Shown in pieces: positions 16,747-25,625 of a stretch of 64,000 bases of DNA. Below the pieces are notes generated by a model. The model saw nothing but the letters and a program-made list of their open reading frames with translations, was not told where the DNA came from and searched no databases. Source of the DNA: Paracoccus alkanivorans (GTDB taxonomy: Bacteria > Pseudomonadota > Alphaproteobacteria > Rhodobacterales > Rhodobacteraceae); NCBI RefSeq assembly GCF_003697785.1, contig NZ_QOKZ01000002.1, positions 1 to 64,000 on the forward strand, read 5' to 3'. The translations under genes and the position numbers were made by a program. Within the stretch, counting starts at the first letter, position 1, and each line of letters opens with the position of its first letter.

Positions 16747-16934
16747 GAACGTCGATCCGCCGCAACCCTAACGTCAAGCGGCAATGTTTGTGACAGAACC
16801 CCTTGAGTTCGGCATCAAGGTCGGGACCTTCATGCCAGAGTGCTATCCGAGCAGCGGGGCGGAATCAGTTTGGCAATCCCCTGGGACCTGGCGGAGTATA
16901 GGCTAGGTCCTGGATCTTGAGCCAACCCCCCGGA

Positions 16935-18038
16935 TCAGTTGCCGGCTTCTCCCTCTACGGCTTCGCCTTCCGCCGGAGTTTCCGCTGCCGCAGCTTCGTC
17001 TTCGTTTTCGGCGGTAGATGAGGTTTCACCGCCGCCCGCAGCAGCCGCAAGATCGGCCTTCATCTGTTCAAGGATGGCCTGCGCCTGACTGCCGCCAATT
17101 TCCAGGAATTTCTGCTCGACCGACTCGGCGGTTGCCTTGAAGGGTTCGCGTTCTTCCTCGGTCAGGGTGGTGATGGTGATTTCGGGCTTGGCCTCCTGGA
17201 TCTTGGCCAGCGACTCTTCGGTCAGCCCTTCCTGGTACTCGATGATATAGTCGAAGGCCGCAGCGGTCGCGTCCTGGATGACCTTCTTGTCCTCATCCGA
17301 AAGCCCGTCAAAGAACTCTTTGTTGGCCATCACGGCAGTGGTGTAATTACTATGACCGATGCGGGTTATGTGATCTGTCACCTCATACATTTTCATCGAT
17401 TCAATGTAGAAGGCCGGATTTTCCTGACCTTGGATGATCCCTGTCTGCAACGCACCGTAAATTTCGCCGGTCGGCAGCGGCGTGGGTGTCGCGCCAAAGG
17501 CTTCATAGCTGTCTACCAATAGCGGGTTGGTCATCACCCGGAACTTGACCTCGTTCAGATCCTCGGGCGAATTGACCGCCTCTTGCGTGGTCATCATGAC
17601 CTCGCCCTCGGGGAACATGGTCAACAGTTCCAGCCCTTGATCGGCATAAAGCGGCGGGAACAGCTCGTGAATCGCTTTCGAGGTTCGAAAGAACTCCACA
17701 AGTTGCGACTGCTCTGCCGGCAGCAGATAAGGCACAAAGAAAACCTGCGCTTCGGGGATCAACGCGCCGGTGAAGCCGGGCGACTGATCGACGAATTGCA
17801 GGATGCCGGATTGCGCCTGCTCCATGATATCCGCCGATTCACCCAATGTACCAAAGGGGAAAAGCTGGATTTCATGATCGGAATTCGCCTCGACCTCTTC
17901 CTTGAACTTCTGGGCGAACTTGCCCTGCACCTCGTCAAGCGCCTCTTCGAACGCATAACGCCATGTTTCCGCCATGGCGCCGCTTGCGCCAATCAGCAAA
18001 GCGGCGATGCTCGCGGCAGAAATGGTTTTATAAGTCAT
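16935..18038 (-). CDS. dctP: TRAP-transporter substrate-binding protein DctP
   Basis: 367 residues: a signal peptide (about 1-23, ending GAMA) and a DctP-type domain with RYAFEEALDEVQGKFAQKFK near the start, a central VKFRVMTNPLLVDSYEAFGA and NPAFYIESMKMYEV further on. Unusually, about 35 extra C-terminal residues are almost all Ala, Glu, Gly and Thr (AAAGGGETSSTAENEDEAA onward). No DctQ or DctM membrane genes are nearby, so it must use a transporter encoded elsewhere or be an orphan. Ligand unknown, probably a carboxylate. Confidence 0.9.
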   Translation of the reverse strand: MTYKTISAASIAALLIGASGAMAETWRYAFEEALDEVQGKFAQKFKEEVEANSDHEIQLFPFGTLGESADIMEQAQSGILQFVDQSPGFTGALIPEAQVFFVPYLLPAEQSQLVEFFRTSKAIHELFPPLYADQGLELLTMFPEGEVMMTTQEAVNSPEDLNEVKFRVMTNPLLVDSYEAFGATPTPLPTGEIYGALQTGIIQGQENPAFYIESMKMYEVTDHITRIGHSNYTTAVMANKEFFDGLSDEDKKVIQDATAAAFDYIIEYQEGLTEESLAKIQEAKPEITITTLTEEEREPFKATAESVEQKFLEIGGSQAQAILEQMKADLAAAAGGGETSSTAENEDEAAAAETPAEGEAVEGEAGN

Positions 18039-18373
18039 ATTACTTCCTGTTATTTAGGATCTTTGTCACACAATTCACCCATGACCTCCGATTTGCAGGA
18101 CCCGGGACAAAATTCCCGCTCTGGCCAAGACCGAGCGGGCCGCGCAACAAAATCACAAGATAATTCAGATACTAAATCATGACAATTTGAGCCCGGACTG
18201 TCAAACATGCCCCCATTACCCCTTTTTCAATCAATCAGGAGCGCAGAAATCGCCACCGATGCGGCTCAGTTTGTGCAACATAGCCGCGTTCGATCAATTC
18301 AGGTGATCAGGTGGCTCCGAGCAATCGCCGTATTCGTGGAACTCAACGGTAACGAATTCGCATTATCGAGCAC
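18039..18373. other. Gap without a recognisable gene
   Basis: 335 bp, lower in GC than its neighbours. No open frame of protein-like composition, no clear repeat module and no terminator were recognised. The promoter of the DctP gene presumably lies at its left end. Confidence 0.5.
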
Positions 18374-18836
18374 TTAGAACCTGACATCCAGTTTCACCGC
18401 GACGGTCTGATCGCGGCTGTCACCGTCGGTGCCGAAAGCAGTGCGGTAATCGAGACCCAGGGTCCAGAGCTCACCGAGCTGGGCATCGAAGCCAAGGCCG
18501 ATTGCCAACTCGTCGCGTGAATAGCCCTCGACATCGATCGCATAGGGGAATGTCCCGCGATCCGCATAACCAATCCTTGCCTCGCTCGAATTCTCGAATT
18601 CATGAGTATATTCGAGCCGGGCGCGCGAGGTCAGGTTGCCCCAGTCCATTGGTCGGGAATGCTCGAACCGCAAGCCCAGCGTCCCCGAGAGGCTTTCTAC
18701 GACCTGTTCATCATAGGTAAGGTTGTAGACCCCGCCGCCCTCCTCGGTGAACATGTCGAGCGTGGAGCGTGACGCAGACAGCCGTCCATAGGGCGAGATC
18801 AGCAGCCCGTCACGGCGATGCTCAAACCCACAGACT
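18374..18836 (-). pseudogene. C-terminal remnant of an autotransporter/outer-membrane beta-barrel
   Basis: The frame ends with alternating amphipathic strands (LRFEHSRPMDWGNLTSRARL, then YTHEFENSS, then WTLGLDYRTAFG) and finishes with VKLDVRF-stop. The terminal phenylalanine is the outer-membrane insertion signal. It covers roughly the last 150 residues of a barrel. The frame opens around 18922 without a signal peptide or passenger domain, and the first residues read as unrelated sequence, so this is a 5'-truncated remnant. Confidence 0.65.
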
Positions 18837-19012
18837 CTCGTCATGAATGAGGGGCCAGCGGGAGGCACGTCAGGGCGCTTGCAGCAAAGTTTCGCATTAA
18901 CGCTCCGGGAGACGGCCGTCATTCAGTTGATGCGCCCATTCTCTCGCATTTCAAATAGTAAACGTTCACACGTCTCGTGATCGGCAGATAGTAGTGATAT
19001 TGTCACTGGTTG

Positions 19013-19210
19013 CTAACACCACTTAGAAGAAAATGCGTCCTCTGGCTCAGACATCCCGTAACTGAGCTTCACAAATTCCTCCAAGGGAATAGCGTATTTC
19101 GCCCAATATTCGATGATTCCGTTTGGAATCTGTTCATCTGCCTGAGCGTTTGCCGACGTGCTAAAAAGGAGCGCCAAAACAATGGAAAGCTTCGTGATAT
19201 ATCTCGCCAC
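19013..19210 (-). CDS. Small secreted protein overlapping the second immunity-like gene
   Basis: 65 residues starting at GTG (19208-19210), with a signal-peptide-like N-terminus (LSIVLALLFSTSANAQ, cleavage near residue 23) and a short mature part ending SSKWC. It overlaps the C-terminal tail of the immunity-like gene at 19069-19650 in another frame, beginning right where the homology of that gene ends (NPWR). This suggests that the immunity gene lost its stop and now reads into this one. Function unknown; it may belong to the toxin/immunity island. Confidence 0.5.
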   Translation of the reverse strand: MARYITKLSIVLALLFSTSANAQADEQIPNGIIEYWAKYAIPLEEFVKLSYGMSEPEDAFSSKWC

Positions 19211-19650
19211 GGGTTTGCTCGCTCCAATTGGCGTTGATAGGCTTCGATCTCGGAGGTCGTGACCGCGCCCTCTGGAGGCCTGGGGAACGCCGTATCCATG
19301 GCGTCCATAGCCGGTTGCAACGCGCTACCCGGCTCTTGGATGTCCGGACAATCTTCAGTTAAGATATCATAACCTCGACGCGCGAGTGTCCGCACTCCAC
19401 TTACCACGGCGATTAGCGCAAGACCCACATCCGGCTTCGCGAGCTGTGTTTCTGCCTGACGGGCTATGCGGCGCACGGCGGTGGAGAGCGCATGGATATC
19501 GGCCCTTGATACCGTCGGTGTTGCGAGGCATTGGACCGCTTTAGCTCCTTGAATCTCGCCTCGTTCGATGCGGTATGCGAAGGTCTGCAAACGATCCGCG
19601 TAAGCATCGTAGACTTCTATCGCTATCTGGAAAGCCTTTGTCGGTGTCAT
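19069..19650 (-). CDS. Immunity-like protein, second copy
   Basis: 193 residues. The first about 145 are homologous by eye to the protein at 19789-20268: both have an N-terminal helix around a YA residue pair (IEVYDAYADRLQTFAYRI here), a QLAKPDVG or NLLAKPDVN turn, AFPRP and a closing NPWR. The last about 47 residues (DISRSFPLFWRSFLARR onward) are absent from the paralogue and are read through into the next gene. It begins with an ATGA overlap with the orphan effector tail (19647-19650). The position right after a toxin tail is the basis for calling it immunity-like. Biochemical role unproven. Confidence 0.6.
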   Translation of the reverse strand: MTPTKAFQIAIEVYDAYADRLQTFAYRIERGEIQGAKAVQCLATPTVSRADIHALSTAVRRIARQAETQLAKPDVGLALIAVVSGVRTLARRGYDILTEDCPDIQEPGSALQPAMDAMDTAFPRPPEGAVTTSEIEAYQRQLERANPWRDISRSFPLFWRSFLARRQTLRQMNRFQTESSNIGRNTLFPWRNL

Positions 19651-19790
19651 AGGTCATACTCAGTTGGGTTACCTGCGCGAACTGATGCTCGCGAAGGATT
19701 AACAGGTGCACGATCATTCCACCCGGTATGCCAATAGTGCTTGACCTGATCCCGTGAAACCGCGCCCTGTCGTCGACCCGGAAGCCAGCT
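19647..19790 (-). pseudogene. Orphan C-terminal tail of a T6SS effector
   Basis: About 47 codons read SWLPGRRQGAVSRDQVKHYW, then HTGWNDRAPVNPSRASVRAG and NPTEYDL-stop. This matches the last part of the complete effector at 20265 (WLPGPKEGAVAQTQVKEYW, HTAWNDRAPINPSRASLKAG, NPNECDL). It starts immediately after the stop of the first immunity-like gene and has no start codon of its own. Its stop overlaps the next immunity-like gene by ATGA, exactly as in the full-length cassette. It is a recombination remnant of the kind seen in polymorphic toxin loci. Confidence 0.78.
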
Positions 19791-20268
19791 ACCGCCAAGG
19801 ATTATTGACGGTTTCCAAATAATGCTGGAAGGCTCTTTTCTGAGGCGTATCGAATGGTGCGCCGACGGCACGAGGAAATGCTGCGCGCAACTGAACCACA
19901 TATTTTTCGAAGAACCTGTATGGTGGCGACACGCGGGCATGGGGCGGGCTTTGGAGGTCAAGTGTGCGCTCTAAGCTTCTGTCCAAATTCCTGCTGTGTG
20001 CCAGCACAGACAGAATGGCCTGATTAACATCCGGCTTCGCGAGCAAATTTCGAATTCGTGGTGCCGCCTCCTTTACGAGTACCGCCCCTTCAATCAATTT
20101 ATCCACAATATCCGGTGGCAAAACATCCGTTTCCGAGCGCATCAGTGATACGATCAAATCATCCCGCCGATCTCCTGCCCGAACTGCCACAGCCGCATCG
20201 TGCAGCATCTGCGCATAAGTATTAAAGGCGGCAAGAGCTGCGTTAAAAGCATCGATCTGCTGTTTCAT
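19789..20268 (-). CDS. Immunity-like protein of the T6SS effector
   Basis: 159 residues, mostly helical, ending ETVNNPWR. It starts with an ATGA overlap with the effector stop (20265-20268), so the two are translated together. It is homologous to the gene at 19069-19650. A small gene coupled directly to the 3' end of a T6SS effector is normally its immunity protein, which neutralises the toxin in the producing cell and siblings. It has no signal peptide or membrane segment, so the toxin target would be cytoplasmic. This is inferred from context; no known immunity family was recognised. Confidence 0.65.
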   Translation of the reverse strand: MKQQIDAFNAALAAFNTYAQMLHDAAVAVRAGDRRDDLIVSLMRSETDVLPPDIVDKLIEGAVLVKEAAPRIRNLLAKPDVNQAILSVLAHSRNLDRSLERTLDLQSPPHARVSPPYRFFEKYVVQLRAAFPRAVGAPFDTPQKRAFQHYLETVNNPWR

Positions 20269-21967
20269 AAATCACACTCATTCGGGTTTCCGGCTTTGAG
20301 AGAAGCACGGGAAGGATTGATCGGCGCACGGTCATTCCAAGCCGTGTGCCAGTACTCTTTCACCTGCGTCTGCGCAACAGCGCCTTCTTTTGGCCCTGGT
20401 AACCAGACCTGTTCTCCGCCGCCGCGCAACATTTTCCCAGGATAATTTTCCAATTGTTGCGGAGCAATCTCTCCAACCAGTCCGGCCGGGGGGGGTGGCA
20501 CTTCCGCCCTAATGAATGCTCCCGCTTCGTTCCAACCGTTTTTCACGGCATCACGCGCTCGCCACGCCGCTTCATCATCCGGCGGAATGGCCTTGCTCCA
20601 GAACCCGCCTGTGTGGCCGTCAGGTTTGTCAATAACACGGTACAGGCTTTGTTTCGGGGTGAAGGTTTCGTAGCGCGGCTTGCTGCCAAATGTCGCCAGC
20701 TGTCTTCGAAAAAACTCCGGGGAGGCTTCGGCCTGCTGGCGTAAATATGGGGGAAGTTTCGGGTCAGAAAGAAGTTCGTTATACCATCGCGAAGCGAGAA
20801 TTTGAGCATCGTCAAAAAAACGTGCCGCATTCGCATCAATCGGTTCTGCCCCTGCCTCCAGCGCATTCTTGTCGAATCCGATCCGCCGCATGGTATCCTG
20901 CCACGAGTCATAAGCTTGGCGAGTCGCCGCCATCGCACGACGCACAATAATGCCTTGCCCCGGCATCACCCGCCACGCATGAGTGGCGAACTCCGCTAGC
21001 CCGCGCGATATTCTGGTACTGATCTCTGTCGCAACCTCGTTGAATTTCTGCCGTGCCATGCCGCGCACAGTCTCAATATTCGCGAGCATGCTGCTTGCAC
21101 CGAAGAAACTTGCTTTCGACGCGCAAAAATCCAGGAACTCGTCGAATTTTTGACTTGCCTCTCCAACTCTCGAAACAACTTCATCCCCAAGTTTTTTAAC
21201 AAAACGATAGCCGTTGATTTTGGCGATCCCGGTACGGTGTAGCGCCTTGTTGATATAGATCAGCACGCGACCCATTTCGCCCGCGTTTTTCCAGATGATC
21301 TTGATCACCCCTTTGGCGAGCGATCCCAGCGAAGGGATTAACCCAATCAAACAGGCAAACACCCCGACCCAGACCACGAGTTCATTATATCGTTTATCCC
21401 AGAGAAGAGCCTTCCCGTTGGCGATAAGATCCCGAGCGTCAGCAACCTGATCTATACCGGGGACAGCTGTCATTACCGCATTGGTAATGATCTGCCCGGT
21501 GGACATATCCTCGTTGAAATCGCCCTGAAGGACGCCTCCGGACCATTTCGCGCTATCTGCCACGGTATCGGCGGCACGCTCCAACCAGCCGCGTTCATCT
21601 GCAACCGGAGCCGGTTCGATATAGGGAACCGGTTCGGTAGGATCATCGAAAAAGAACACCTCCACCGGTCCGCTGTAATCACCCAGATCGACGTGAACGA
21701 AGTCATGCTCGGCTTGCGAACCAATCGTGAGCACCCCTCGGTGATCACCTCACCGCCCGGTTCCCCATCATTCGGTTTCTGAACGACAAAGACGGCATCC
21801 GTGATCGGATCCCCTTCGGTATATTCGTAACGAACATGGATCCAGTTGCCGTCATGGCATTCCGCGCAGCCACCGCCGGTTGCATTTCCGCGTTCAGATG
21901 CGGCGACAGCTTGCACGCTTTGATATTCATCGACTGGCGCGCCGGAACCATCCGCCATAATCTTCAC
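20265..21967 (-). pseudogene. T6SS effector (polymorphic toxin), single-base frameshift
   Basis: Two frames join into one protein of about 567 residues. The first (GTG at 21967, or ATG at 21958) has an N-terminal domain with a GGGCAECHDGNWIHVRYEY segment. It continues through PGGEVITEG, where the frame breaks at a CCCC run (21734-21737 on the plus strand). Adding one base restores EGVLTIGSQAEHDFVHVDLG and an open frame to 20265. A hydrophobic stretch (VVWVGVFACLIGLIPSLG) lies near residue 185. The C-terminal tail beginning WLPGPKEGAVAQTQVKEYW is the probable toxic tip, duplicated at 19647. The upstream DUF4123 gene overlaps it (GTGA). The toxic activity is not recognised. Confidence 0.68.
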
Positions 21968-23370
21968 CCCTCGTTCAATCGCTGGCGCAACTCGTGAATC
22001 AGCTTAGTTATCTCATTTTTCTTGCTTTGCAGGAAAAGCTCTTTCAGGCCAATATGCATTGGATCCTGCAAGAAGTATGGCGTCCACAGAAGAGAGAGCC
22101 TCATATGGGCGGTTTTTCGGAGAGAGGACTCATCAGGAGAAAATCCCGCCTGATGCCATCCCATATTGCAGGCGGCCCAAAAGGACACCTGTACCTTGGA
22201 CGAAATGATGCCAGCATGATCATAAGGTACTGTGGGCAGAATGCCATCGCTTTCAAGAGCTTCCAAATCATCGCATGCGCGTTTCAGGCCCGCATCTGAA
22301 ATCAGCAGCGCATGACGTGAGCTACTTCGCAGATCCTGTTCAAAATGAAGCGCCCGCACGGGCGGAGCGTTTTTACCCTGGCCCAACGTGCTGTTCACGA
22401 GCTGAATGTTGCGCGGATCACGCAAGACGTGCATGCCGTGGAATAGCCCGCAAGCACAGATACGGGCAACATCCGCGCTACGGGTTATTTCGAACCGCGC
22501 CAGCGCATTTCCCATATAAATGATAGAGGTGGCCATCGGTCCCGAACTCGAAAGTCCGAGCCGGCGCACCTGTCCCGGCGCTGTGGCAAAGAACTTTCTC
22601 GCCAGATTTACGGCATATTTCCGCGTTCCGTTTCGGGCATGAAGCTGCCGGTCTCTGACAGTAAGCACCGGCTTCGGAGGCTTTGTCGAGGTGCTACCGG
22701 GAAAAACAATTCGTGCGTCCCCACCTTGAAGAGCAATCACATTATGGATCTTTGCGCCAGTGAATGGGCTGGTTTGGCTTTCTGCATATACCATCAAAGC
22801 ATGTGGTTCCCAGAACCGTTGGTAGAACCAGTTTCCAGTCTCGTCCTGGATGCGCGTGAACTTTCGGAGATGCCGCCAAAGATCATCAAGTGTCGCACGC
22901 GATCTGATATAGATGCCCGGTTCGGAATCCCACAGATGCCACGGAGTATCGCTTCCGGTAAACAAGTTGCGGGTAAAACGATTCCCCTCTTCGAGCCGCA
23001 CAATCCAAGGCGCGCCGTCCTTCAGTTCGTCATAGGCATTCCCGGTGAAAAGGCAGCGATGCTCCAATCCGCTGGTTTCAAGCATATCACGCAGGTTCGC
23101 GACCTTATTCGCATCGAGAACCGCGTAGGTCAGCATCGGCGGGTTGAGCTCACGGTTATCGTCTGCTCTTTCGATGGATTCAGGCTGACCGAACAGGACA
23201 TGCTGCAGCACTGGAGGGGCGGTCTTTTTCTCAAGTATGCCTTTCTGGCGATCCAGTGGCATGACATTCTCAATGGTTTCAGCGCGGAATATATCGCCCT
23301 CGTGATCGTTCGACGAAAAAGCGACTGCGGACATCTGCCACGGATCATACATGTCCGCTTTTTCAACCAT
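21964..23370 (-). CDS. T6SS effector adaptor/chaperone (DUF4123 family)
   Basis: 468 residues. The region at about 79-195 carries the DUF4123 pattern: MLTYAVLDANKVANLRDML, APWIVRLEEGN, and LDDLWRHLRKFTRIQDETGN followed by WFYQRFWEPHAL. DUF4123 proteins (Tec/TAP type) load a cognate effector onto VgrG for delivery by the type VI secretion system. The C-terminal half is not assigned. The stop overlaps the effector start (GTGA at 21964-21967), as expected for an adaptor-effector pair. No VgrG or T6SS structural genes are in the window, so this is an orphan effector module. Confidence 0.82.
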   Translation of the reverse strand: MVEKADMYDPWQMSAVAFSSNDHEGDIFRAETIENVMPLDRQKGILEKKTAPPVLQHVLFGQPESIERADDNRELNPPMLTYAVLDANKVANLRDMLETSGLEHRCLFTGNAYDELKDGAPWIVRLEEGNRFTRNLFTGSDTPWHLWDSEPGIYIRSRATLDDLWRHLRKFTRIQDETGNWFYQRFWEPHALMVYAESQTSPFTGAKIHNVIALQGGDARIVFPGSTSTKPPKPVLTVRDRQLHARNGTRKYAVNLARKFFATAPGQVRRLGLSSSGPMATSIIYMGNALARFEITRSADVARICACGLFHGMHVLRDPRNIQLVNSTLGQGKNAPPVRALHFEQDLRSSSRHALLISDAGLKRACDDLEALESDGILPTVPYDHAGIISSKVQVSFWAACNMGWHQAGFSPDESSLRKTAHMRLSLLWTPYFLQDPMHIGLKELFLQSKKNEITKLIHELRQRLNEG

Positions 23371-23702
23371 TTACCGCCTCAATGGATCAATGTTTTTATC
23401 TGAGGTAATGAGGCAGCGTTGCGAGCGGAGAGTCAATAGGCGCAGGAAAAATACGAACAGAAAGCTGAGGTCAAGGCAGACCACCTGAAACTTTTATCTG
23501 TAATTTCGACCGAATGAGATAAATGGCAAGCATAGATGAGCGGTATCCCCGCAGCATGGTTGCAGCGGCTGTTGTCGGGCCCTGCGCTTAAGTTTGTTGA
23601 TGATGTCGAGCGATTCACCGTCGAGACAAGCAGTTTGATTGACGCGTTGGCGGGGATGGTAGCCTGTGCCTGATGAATGGGGTTTCATGAACGCGGCAGC
23701 CT
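23371..23702. other. Gap upstream of the T6SS island and IS fragment
   Basis: About 330 bp. The part nearest 23370 must hold the promoter of the adaptor-effector-immunity operon. No recognisable gene was found; several short frames have no protein-like features. The right part is the broken 5' edge of an IS1182 fragment. Confidence 0.5.
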
Positions 23703-24369
23703 ATGGGTGAGCCTCACGCCGGCGCCACCACCATTTTCTGGGATGAACTCGACCCCGGCGGCTACCAGTGCAACAGAGAGGGCGACAGACCCTTCTTCGC
23801 CTACAGCACCAATTACCTGGTCGATCTGGACAACGCGATCATCGTCGATGTCGAGGCCACCGTTCCAATCCGGCAGGCCGAGGTCGGAGCCGTGCGCGAC
23901 ATGCTGACAAGAACCAGAGAACGGTTCGACCTTCACCCGGACACGCTGACCGCGGATACCGCCTACGGCACGGCCGAGATGCTCGGCTGGCTCGTCGACG
24001 ACCAGGACATCGAGCCGCACATCCCGGTCTTCGACAAATCCGAGCGCAAGGATGGCGCATACCCGGCCACCGATTTCATCTACGATGAAACGGCAGACGA
24101 ATACCGCGGCCCCGGAGACCATGGGCTGAAGCCCTACTGGCGGGACATCTCGAAGGGGCGGCCGGAGTTCGGAAAGGACGGCTTCAAGAAATACTTCGCC
24201 CGAAAACAGGACTGCGCCGCCTGCGCCCTGAAATCCCGATGCACACCCAATCAGGCGACCCGCAAAATCTCTCGGTCGAGACACGAGCACGCGCGCCAGA
24301 AGGCGCGGGAGATCGCCACGACCGACGCGTATGTCGCGTCGGGTTATGCCAGGAAGAAAGTCGAGAGCC
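23703..24369 (+). pseudogene. IS1182-family transposase fragment
   Basis: The frame corresponds to the C-terminal half of the intact transposase at 55659: RPFFAYSTNYLVDLDNAIIV, SIRQAEVG-like VPIRQAEVGAVRDML, ADTAYGTAEMLGWLVD, a CAACALKSRC zinc-like cluster and TRKISRSRHEHARQKAREIA. It lacks the N-terminal domain, the catalytic start and the last about 60 residues, since it breaks after GYARKKVES and runs into an IS-end sequence and repeat modules. It is a different, more diverged lineage than the 55.6-kb copy. Confidence 0.85.
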
Positions 24370-24390
24370 GAGTTTTTCAACACAATCGGC
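24370..24390. repeat. IS terminal sequence after the IS1182 fragment
   Basis: gagtttttcaacacaatcgg follows the truncated transposase and matches the solitary end at 1631 and loosely the right end of the intact IS1182 copy (ggttttcaacaaaata, 57105-57120). Repeat module C starts within 2 bp of it. Confidence 0.6.
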
Positions 24391-24450
24391 TGCCTGCCGG
24401 CATTCAGCTGGCGCAAGTTCCGGCACGATCGTGCGGCGCACCGCAGCATC
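24388..24450 (-). repeat. Mosaic intergenic repeat, module C copy 3 (inverted)
   Basis: Inverted module C (ggctgcctgccggcattcag then ctggcgcaagttccgg), lying between an IS end and an inverted module A copy. Confidence 0.75.
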
Positions 24451-24475
24451 AAAACCACCGGTGGAGGTCGGCTCT

Positions 24476-24550
24476 GGGCCGGGTGCGCCTGATGGCAGTT
24501 CGGGCCAGGGGCCGGACTCTTTGCAGCGCCGCAAGGCGGCTTCGAGCCCA
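24476..24550 (-). repeat. Mosaic intergenic repeat, module A copy 3 (inverted)
   Basis: Nearly exact inverted copy of module A (gggccgggtgcgcctgatgg to ggcttcgagccca), about 70 bp before the arsenic-type permease gene. Confidence 0.9.
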
Positions 24551-24621
24551 AAGCGGACTCTCGCGATTTTCTCCTTTGTCGGCCACCCGTGGCATCCATA
24601 GGTAAGCGGCAAGGAAACGAC

Positions 24622-25562
24622 ATGCGTGACATTCTGGAACGACAGCAGGTGTGGATCTACTTCGCGGCCGTCGCCCTTGCCGCGATCATTGGATTTGCCT
24701 TGCCAGGCACAGTTGCACTTGAAGGCGCGATCAACACAGCACTGGCCTTCACGCTGTTCGTCACCGTCGGGTCATTCCTGCAGGTGCCGTTGCCGGAGAT
24801 TGGCCGAGGATTCCGAGAAACACGCTTTCTGGGCGCCCTTCTCGTCAGCAACTTCATCTGCGTCCCGATCCTTGCCTTCCTGCTGTCCCACCTTGCCATA
24901 GACGACGCATTGCTGCGCCTTGGCATCCTCATGGTGCTGCTGACGCCCTGCATCGACTACGTGATCACCTTTGCCCATCTGGGGCGGGCGGATGCATGGC
25001 TGCTGCTGGTGCAGATGGCCCTACTGCCGATTTACCTTGGGGTGTTCCTTGGCAATGAGTCCGCTGATCTCGTGCGTGTCGGCCCGTTCGTGCATGCGTT
25101 CGTCTGGCTGATCGCCGTGCCGCTGATCTGCGCTGGCGCTGTCCAGCTTTTGGCCGCGCGACATACGACAGGACAGCGTGTCAGCGACGTTCTGGGGCTT
25201 CTTCCGGTACCAGCGACGGCTGTGGTCCTGTTCCTCGTCGTGGCCGCCACGGTTCCGGTTCTGGGATCCGCCAGCCGTCATGCGCTGTCCGCACTGCCCA
25301 TCTACATCGCTTTTGCCGTCATCGGCTGGGGCATTGCACGGGCCTTCGGGCTTCAACCTGCTGCAGGTCGGGCCGTGCCTTCTCGACCGCAACCCGAAAC
25401 TCCCTCGTCGTGCTGCCGCTGGCCCTTGCTGTTCCGGGCGCGATCCCCGTGCTTCCGGCAGTGATGGTGACGCAGACCTTGGTCGAGCTAGTGGCCGAAC
25501 TGATCTACATCCGCGTCCTTCCGCGCTTGGGCATGTCCAGCAGCGAACGTCGCCCCATCTGA
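24622..25562 (+). pseudogene. Arsenic-resistance-type permease (SBF fold), frameshifted
   Basis: The frame from ATG 24622 (AAGGA 6 nt upstream) encodes membrane helices of the bile-acid-symporter/ACR3-like fold, including FTLFVTVGSFLQVPLPEIGR and LTPCIDYVITFAHLGRADAW. At about 25376 one base is missing from what should be gccgtggcc. The frame then turns to Ser/Arg-rich sequence and stops, while the +1 frame continues with AFSTATRNSLVVLPLALAVP through LVAELIYIRVLPRLG to a stop at 25562. The last about 60 residues, including one transmembrane helix, are therefore lost. Recent mutation or sequencing error are both possible. Confidence 0.78.
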
Positions 25563-25625
25563 TGGCAGAAGCATCCGGTCTCCTGCTCTGCTACGGTCAT
25601 GGCGCGGCGCAGGCACAACCATCAT

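Noticed and set aside
21964..23370. Programmed frameshift as the explanation for the split effector
   Set aside because: The break is at a plain G run with no evident slippery heptamer or stimulatory hairpin next to it; a simple deletion or sequencing error is more likely.
23685..24632. 315-codon minus-strand frame
   Set aside because: It is antisense to the IS1182 fragment and then crosses inverted repeats A and C; the plus-strand transposase similarity is clear.
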